Shown: piece by piece, positions 52,083 through 61,000 of the stretch
Position numbering within the stretch: position 1 is the stretch's first letter
How the letters are laid out: every line of letters begins with the position of its first letter
Source: Rhynchopus sp. YZ270_cl-10
Taxonomy: Eukaryota > Euglenozoa > Diplonemea > Diplonemida > Diplonemidae
Length of the DNA stretch: 64,000 nucleotides
NCBI GenBank assembly: GCA_964035575.1
Contig: OZ037929.1
Span: 1,054,001-1,118,000, forward strand
Direction of reading: 5' to 3'
Notes under the pieces: generated by a model
What the model was told of the DNA's origin: nothing
The model's input: only the letters and a program-made list of their open reading frames with translations
Database searches by the model: none
Program-made: the position numbers and the translations under genes

Positions 52083-55000
52083 ATGGGAAGAACAGGGCCT
52101 AGCGCCCTTGTGGGGGTGGCCCTGCTCGGGGTTGCCCTTGTTGGGCATGTTGGAGAAGCTGCAAACACAAAGACGGTAACGTACACAATGTCGAAGTCGA
52201 AGTCGCGCAGTCTGTCAACCTCGAAGTCGGCGTCTGTGTCGCTGTCGCTGCCGACGGGGTCGATGTCGTACTCGCTGCCGTCTGGGACAGCGTCGTCGTC
52301 ACTGTCGCTGCCGACAGGATCAATGTCGTTCTCACTGCCGTCTGGAACAGCGTCCTTCTCAGGATCGCTGTCGAAGTCGAAGTCGGCGTCCGTGTCGCTG
52401 TCGCTGCCAACGGGGACGGCGTCGGCGTCTGGGTCGCTGTCGAAGTCTCTGTCGCTGTCGACGTCGCTGACGCAGTCGCTGTCGAAGACAGTGTCGCTGA
52501 CACACTCGCTCGGGTCGTACAACAACTACACGATGGGGATGTACCACGGTGCCACACTGCGGGAGGGTGACGAGTTCCGTGTGCGTGTGCAGACGGTGCT
52601 GCAGACACCGGACGGGACGAAGCGTGTGGAGTACGCACTGAACTCGACAGCTGCGGCGCAGTTTGACGTGCGCATGTACACGTGGGACTCGACGAAGGAC
52701 ATCCGGTGCGAGTACACAAGCGCAACGCCGCTGGCACAGACGACGGAGTACGGGATGTCTATGGCGGACAGTGCGGCAGGGGACCGGTTTGTGTCGTCTG
52801 CTCACGCAACGTTTGTGGCACCGCCGTCGACAACGACGTTTGTTGTGTGCTTCAAGCACGTGCTGGACTCGCGTTTCTTTGATAAGGAGACGCAGGCTGA
52901 GTTCGGGCAGTGGAAGATGCTTGTGCTCGGGAACGGGGAGTACAAGTTCACACCGCAGGCAGCGAAGCTGTGGTACTACCTGCCCGACGCGACGCTGGGG
53001 CAGTACGCAGTGGTGCAGCTGCTGTCGGCGCAGGCGAACTTCAACTTCACGTACGCGCCGAGTGGGTGTGCGACAGCAGAGTTCAAGTGTGCGGACGGGG
53101 ACAACCTGAAGATTGTGAAGCAGGGGGACCCGTGCACGTACGAGTACCAGACGTTTGGGCTGCCGTACTACGGGACGAACTACGTGGACGCGGCAGGGAC
53201 GTGGCAGGGCGAGGGGACGCGTGGGCTGCTGGAGGGTGCGACTGCGGGCGGTGTGGGTGTGTTTGGGACGCCGTACGCAAACCCGCTGGTGGACTCGTGG
53301 TCGTCGAGCGGGACGTACTACGCACAGAACTCGACGGTGACGCCGATGTGGTCGGAGGCGATGGTGTACGTGCGTCTGCCGCAGACGGCGGCGAAGTACG
53401 ACATCTGCTACTCGTCGCGGCAGGAGCGTGCGGAGGTGTCGAACCTGAACAGCACGAACGCAACTGCACCCGTATGGCGGAAGCTGTACCGCTGCACGTC
53501 GCCGTCAGCGTGTGCGTCGAACTCGGCGAACCTGTACTTCACGGCCGTGGTGGAGCCTGTCGGGTGGTCGATGGTGGACATGACGCCCGGGACGTGGGGG
53601 GAGATTGTGTTTGACGACAGCGGTGCCGGGGCGCTGAACAACCTGCCGGCGTCGAGCACAGTGGCGGTGAGTGCGCCGCAGGCGTCTGGGGCGGACCCGA
53701 TGGTGATGACGACGAGTGCGAACTACTGGGCGCCGTCTGGGGGCGACTACTTCCGTATTGTGGCGGCTGCGTCGCTGGCAGAGGCACAGACGGACGGACG
53801 TGCGCACCCGTGGCCGACAGCGGCGAAGACAGGGTCGCAACCGCTGGCAGGGTGCTGGTCGCGTGCGCTGGACACAGCGTCGTCGTCGTCGCAGGGAGGC
53901 TTCGTGGAGGAGGAGACGCCGTACCCGATTGGGTCGCGCAACCTTGTTGGGGACCCGACGGCGTCTGGGGTGGCGGACGCGACGGGCGGTGTGGCGGTGA
54001 CGGTGTCGACGCTGTACGTGCCGGCGACGCGGTACTCGCAGTGGTATGTGTGCTACCGGAAGACGTGCACGTACAGCGGGGCGACGTGCACGAAGAACTC
54101 GGGGATGCGCGTGCTGCCGTTCCACAAGGGCGGGACCGGGTCGCTGCCCGTGCGCTGGACACACCTGAACGACTCGTACCTGCCGGGGACGACGTCGACG
54201 GCAGCACACCCGCTTGTGCCGGACTACATTGTGAATCAGGACGCGGCGGGTGCACCGGCGTACCCTGCGTGGGCGACGTGGTACATGAACGACACGCGCA
54301 CAGGGACGTGGGGCCCGCTTGTGGTTGAGACAGTGAACGCGACGGCACCGATGGGAGTGGACACGCGTGCGTGGAACTTCGGGCGCACGTACGCGACAGG
54401 CGACCGCGTGGGGCAGACTGTGGGGAGTGTGCTGCGCCTGGTGCAGGCGGGGAAGCCGTGTGACTACGCGTCGTTCCGCCCGATCCCCTCTGTGGGGGCG
54501 GAGAACAAAGACGGTGGTATGGTGGAGTGCAACAACGCCGGGGCCGAGACGGACAAGACGGCGTGCGCAGGGTCGATGTCGGACGTGGCGGCGTCGTCGA
54601 ACGCGGCGTACTACATCACCGTCCCGGACATCACAAACTACATTGTGTGCCACAGAAACCGTTTCTTCAACTGGGTTGCGCTGTCGCCGTCGGGCACGAC
54701 AGGGGCGTGGAACGACAAGACGAAGCCGATGCCGGACAGCGTGCTGGAGCGTGGGGCGTGGGTGTCGCCGTCGTCGTACTTCACACCGACGACGTCTGCC
54801 CTGACGTCGCTGTCGCTGTCTGCGGTGGAGATGCGTGCAGGGATGGAGGCGCTGTTCCTTGTCACGGACGCAACGGTGTCGCTGCAGGTGGGCCCGCGGA
54901 AGGCGTGTGCCGGGGGCTGCCCGGCGTCCGGGGACGTGCTGCGCCTCGTGGCGGCGGACAAGAACTGCGACATCAACCCGTACAACTGGAACATGGGGAA

Positions 55001-58000
55001 GCTGGCAGACGCACACCTGTCGCTGATCTGCAACGTGACTGGTGCGGGGTCGATTGCGCAGTCTGGGCTGTACTACGACTCGGCGTCGGTGCGCGCCTGT
55101 GCGCTGGCGGGGCCGACACAGACGATGTGCCAGAACGCAACGTGCAACTCGACAGAACCTCACCTGGCGGAGCTGGCGGCGAAGACGCCCGACATTTATG
55201 ACGACATTGTGCCACACGACCACACGTACACGGGTGGGCACGCGACGGTGGCAGCTGTGGTGGTGATGCCGCCGCACATCACGACGTCGAACGGGCCGAA
55301 CTTCTACAAGGTGTGCTACAAGCAGGCGGGGATGGACAACTGGGCCGTGTTTAACGAGACCTGGGAGGTGAAGCCTGCGCCGGCAATGAAGGTGTCGCCG
55401 GCACGCATCAGCGAGGTGCTGCTGGGCGGGGAGCTGAAGCGGTTCCGCGTGCAGCTGACGACGGGTACGCTGGCTGTGACGGACAACAACGGGACGATTA
55501 CGGCGGACTTCTCGCTGTACGCGAAGCTGGTGCCCTTCAGCACGATGGAGCAGAACCGCTACTGCCAGAACCAGGCCGGGAGCTCGGAGGGGGAGATCTA
55601 CTCTGCGGCAACGTCGAAGTTCAACCTGCTGACGGATGGGGCCAACAACACCGTCGACTTCTACCTGACGGTGCCGCACACGCCGGGGAACTACTCGCTG
55701 TGCGTACAGCTGCGTCAGTCGTCTGAGGACTGGATGTCGTGGTGGCGCCCGGGGTCTGCGGACGCGAACGCGTACGACTACAAGGTGATTGACAACGGGG
55801 TGCGTTGGTACGTGACGCCCGGGAACCAGCCGACGAACCAGGGACTGTCGAAGGTGCAGTTCCTGCGGTGCGCACCGACAGTTAACCACACGTGCTCGCC
55901 GGCAGCAAGCCAGGACGTGTTTGACACGAACCCCGGAAAGGACGCAGCGAAGATTGTGGCCGTGGGGTCTGCGTGCCACGACGGGTCGACGAACCTGACG
56001 CAGTGGGGAACGTCTGTGCACGTGTGGACGGAGCCCGGGGCAACGGCGTCGGCGCTCGGGATGACGGACCTGGGGCCGGCGGACGGGCCTAGCGACGTGG
56101 CGGAGCTGCGTACGGTGCTGCCTGCGGCGACGAACGACGCGCGCACGCAGTACAAGGTGTGCATTCGCACGGTGTTCCTGCAGGGCGGGCTGGGCGGGAC
56201 GGCACTGAAGGCACGCTGGGTGGAGGTGCAGGAGGCTCAGGGGCTCAGCGGGCAGCACCTGGTGCAGGCGGCGACGGGGCGTGCCGGGTTCCGCACAGAG
56301 ATGGGGCTTGTGAAGTCGTGGACGCTGAACGCGGCGCTGCGGCCTGCGGTGAGCCTGTACTCGTCGGAGGCGAAGGCGGACGCGACTGCGCTTGCGGGTG
56401 TGTCGACACAGTATGTGGCGGACGTGACGGCAGCGACGGCGACTGCGACGGACGGGTTTGTCTTCAACACGTACAGCAGCACGGCGTCGAACACAGAGCT
56501 GCAGGCACAGAACATCTTCAAGCTTGTGCTGTCGAAGACCCCTGTCGGGCGTCTCCCGAAGGACCCGAGCACAGAGGAGACGTGGGGGACGCTGTCGAAC
56601 TGGGCCGGGTCCGGTGTCGGGGTGGACTGCATGTCGCCGGCCGCGGTGTCGAACGTGGGGACGTGCACCGACAACGACACGACGAGCGGGACGCCGTTCT
56701 GCCCGTACCTCGCGTCGACGACGTCGGGGACGTCGATTGGGGCGTACTTCCACATCCCGCTGAACCCGGGGAGCTACCAGGTGTGCTACAAGGTGAACCA
56801 CACAAGCCTGACGGTGGCAAACCCGTGGCTGCGTCTGGCGTCGAGCAGCGAGGGGGACTACCTGCTGCACTCGCACCCGGCGTTCCTGGAGATGATTGTA
56901 GGGTCTGCGCAGGCGAACATGTCTGTGTTCGACCTGCGGACGATGGAGAGCACGTGGGACACGACTGGGGAGCAGGTGTCTGTGTCGTCGTGGTGCGGGA
57001 CTTCGAGCGGGGTGAACTGCACGGCGCTGAACGGGGCCTCCGGGTTCACAACCGACCTGGTGACGATTGCGAACGACACGCAGGTGTGCCCGACGCCGTC
57101 GACTGTGGCGGGGAGCGCGACCGGGGCGCCGGAGTGGTTCCAGCTGGTGCGGACAACAAACGCGTCGGCAATGGTGGCGGACACGTGGGGCACGACGACG
57201 GCATCGGCGTTTGCGCTGCCGCCTGCGCTGTACCCGGCCACGTCTGGGCAGTACAAGATCTGTGTGTTCAAGGCTGGGGAGGCGACGGCGACGGCAATGG
57301 GGAACGCGTCGGCGAAGCAGGTGACGAAGAAGGGTGTGGTGTACCAGCTGTACAACCGCGGGCTGAAGAAGTACGGAGGCGGGAGCGGGTACTGGCGCGA
57401 CTCGAACATCCCGCCGTCGCAGCTGACGGTGACGTCGACGCTGGCGTTCAACTCGTCGCTGCGCTTCATGCAGTTCACAACGGCGACGACGCTCGAGACG
57501 CTGTACGGGGCGTCGGCGGTGAGTGCGGCGTCTGTGACGGACGCGACAACGGGGATGGTGTCACGCACGCCGCTGCTGACGTCTGGGGCGGTGGTTGTGT
57601 ACGACGTGCAGGTAGCGACGAAGGACAAGCTGCCTGTGCCGTTTGGGTCGTTCCCGCTGGTGGTGAAGCGGTGTGCGCAGGCGACGGCGTTCGCAGGGCT
57701 CGAGTGTGTGGCGGCATCGCAGGTGGAGCCGAGTGTGTCGCCGGGCCCGTTCACGGTGTGGGCGATTGGGGGCGCCTGCAAGCAGGCGAACGCCACACAG
57801 TATGGGTGGGAGCGGAACGGTCTGCGTCAGTTCACCCAGTCTGGGCAGGTGCGTCTGTCGCTGCAGTACCGGTCTGCGTGCCCGGCGGGGGAGTTCGGGT
57901 GCGGGGTGCGGTTTGAGGCAACGACACAGAGCGGGGTGCAGCTGCTGTCGCCTGCGCAGTGGGTGAACGTGGCGGCCAAGGCACCGAACGGTGTGGCGCT

Positions 58001-61000
58001 GGACGGGAACGAGCCGAACACCGCGTTCAAGGGGACGGCGATGAAGACGACCGGGTGTGCCACGACGGGGGTGACAACGTGCTACCTGAAGAAGTGTGTG
58101 CACGGGCTGCCGTGCACGCTGAGCCTGCAGGCACGCCGGGACGGGCCGAGCGAGTTTGCGGCGAACGGGACGGTGCAGGTGCTGTACGCGCAGGACGACT
58201 ACGGCGCGAACTACTCTGCGTCTGCTGCACCGCCGCAGGTGGCAACAGCCCTCGGGTCGACGGTGGGGTCGCAGCCGCTGCTCCCGGCGGAGGTGTGGGG
58301 ACTTGGCGGGACGGCGTCGTACACCTTCACTCCGAAGCTGAAGGACGGAGCGCTGGCATCGACCACGGTGTACCTGAACGTGACGTACCAGGGGGTGACG
58401 ACGGGCGGGGCGGTGCACCTGTCGTGGACGCGCTTTGTGGTTGAGGTGTCGCGGGCGGTGCTGGCGGCAGTGGACCCTGTGCGTGTGGACCCGTGGGACG
58501 TGGCGGGCGGGCTTGCGGCGACGCGCTCGCCGTCGCCTGCGTTTATCGGGACCATGACGGCGGCGACGGCGTCTGTGGCGGGAAGCATCACTGCCGTGTC
58601 CGGGTCGTACCTCGAGGCCCTTGTGCCGTACCAGCTGACGTACGTGCCGCGTGACGCGTCGCTGAAGGCACTGCCAAAGGTGTGGGGTGCGCTGTCCGGA
58701 TGGAAGGTGACGGCGACGGTAGGGACGGCAACGACAGACAACATGGTGCTGTACAGCAGGTACCCGGACGAGACCTTTGTGACGGCCCCGCAGATCCTGT
58801 CGAAGGCGGCGCTTATGGAGACCATCGGGAACGCGTTCTCGTTTGCCTTCGTGTTCCGTGTGTACGTTGTGGACAACGCGTGCTCGCGGTTCTCGTCGGC
58901 GGGTGGGTGCACACTTGTTTTCACCTTCTCGGACGGGACGAACACTGTGAAGGCGAACGTGGTGACACCTGTGCGCGTGCCCGCAAGCACCGTCGAGGTG
59001 ACGCCTGCAGCGGCCTCCGGGACTGTGCGCGAGGGGATCTCGGTGGCGGTGCGGCCCGGGTCGTACATTGCGGCGCCGAGCACAGGGGCACAGACCTTCG
59101 TGTACGACGACTTCCACTACGGGGAGGTGTTTGCGCTGCTGGACGGGCCTGGTCCGACTGACGGGGCATCGAACCGGGACAAGCTGCGCATGACACCGGA
59201 TGCAACAAACTGGGTGGCGGGGCAGTGTGCTTACAGCAGCCCGAGCGGGAAGGGGTGTCTTGTGGAGAAGTACCCGACGAAGACGCTTGCGGCGGCTGCG
59301 TCTGTGGCCGGGGCGACGGGGTCGTGGGGCGCACAGTGGACGATGCGCCCGCACGTGCCGTGCAACCGGTGTGCGTTCACGTTCCACACAACCTGGGGCG
59401 CAGGGCCGGACTCGTCTGAGTACGCGGCGGACGGGACGCAGCGCGGGACAACGACGCTGACGTGGACGGAGGAGGCTGTGACACTCGAGTGCTCGTCGGC
59501 GGCGGTGCAGATCACGACCGGGGCGGTGATGTCGGACGAGTTTGCGCTGACGGTGTCGGCGGGGGTGACCGGGATGACTGGGACGAACGCAGTGTACCCG
59601 CGCTGGTGGGTGATGACGAACTCGAACACGTCTGTGACGCCTGCGGGGGTGTACCCGCTGTACAAGGTCGGGGAGACGAAGACGGCGTGGTGGTCGCAGA
59701 TGGGTGCCCGCGCGAACATGGGGACGGCAGTCGCGAACTTCAGCCGCCTGTACTTCGACAACACGACGGTGCCTGCACTCGGGGCGACGGCGGACGTGAA
59801 GGTTGTGTTCAGCGCAGTCGGGATCCGGTACGCGAGCGGGGCGCAGGCGGCGGCTGGGTCGCGCCCGACGGGGACGTCGGCGTACACGTGCACGTCTGCG
59901 GTGACGCTGTCGCAGCGTGAGGCGGCGGTGGCGGCGGCAGTGACAACAACGACGTCGATCCAGCTTGTGTCTGTCGGGGGCGGGGTGACGTCGCTGTGCG
60001 CGTCGTCTGCGACGGGTGTGTGCACGGAATACACGGCCACTGTGAGCGAGTTCGGGGCGGGGATCACTGTGGACGTGAAGTTTGTGAACACGTCCTCGAC
60101 GGGGACGGTTGTGGACGACACGTCGTCGCGCAACGTGACGGTGGCGCAGGCTGGTGGGGCCGGGTCGAGCCCGTCGGGGGCACCTGCGTGGACGTACGGT
60201 ACGGAGGTGTGGACGAGTGGGACGATTGTGCTCGACTCTGCGTACAACCCGTCGTCGCTGGAGACGATTGGGACGAACACGTACACGTACGGGAACCTGA
60301 CGGTGGTGGCGACGCGGACGCAGCCAGACGCAGCGGTGCTGGCAGTGGCGCCGCAGGGTGCCGGGTCGGTGACGCTCAAGTACTCCGGGACCGGGGCGCC
60401 TGCACGCAAGGCGATGTTCAAGGTGTGCGAGGCGGCGTGGGACGGGTCTGCGGAGGTGATGTCGACGGTGGCGAACCGGTGTGTGACAATCAGCCTGTGG
60501 ATCACGCCGACGACGCAGACACGCGCCACGGTGTACGCGGTGGAGCCGGCGTCGCAGAGCTTCGTGCACGGGACAACGTCGGCGTGCGGGGCGGCGACGA
60601 CAGCGACGTTCACGGTGGCGTCGTACTTCACCGTAGGGACAAGCACGACGCTGCGGTACTGGGCGTACGACAGCCAGCTCGGGTACACGCTCACGGCAGG
60701 GACGCAGTACCTGCTTGAGTCTGGGGCGACGACGGCAGCGGCGTCGCTGATGAAGAACAACTCGGTGACACGCGGGGCGGCCATCACGCACACAGTCGCG
60801 ACGACTGGCCTGAAGGTGTCCTTCACGTTCTACGGGCGCGACAAGGTGACAACAAACACAACAGCGAGTGTGGCGGGGGCGGTGCAGTCGGACGTCGGGG
60901 GGACGATCACCGCAGTCGCGACAACGGCGCAGTACATGTGGGTGTCGGCGACGGAGACGCTGTCGAAGTGGGAGGTGAACACAACAGTGAGCGTGGACGA

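Noticed and set aside
53505-60791. Very long minus-strand open frames (over 1000 codons at 53505-56876 and 57561-60791) opposite the giant gene
   Set aside because: They are Arg/His-rich with no domains or signal peptide. They arise because the plus-strand gene uses GC-ending codons, which removes stops from the antisense frames.
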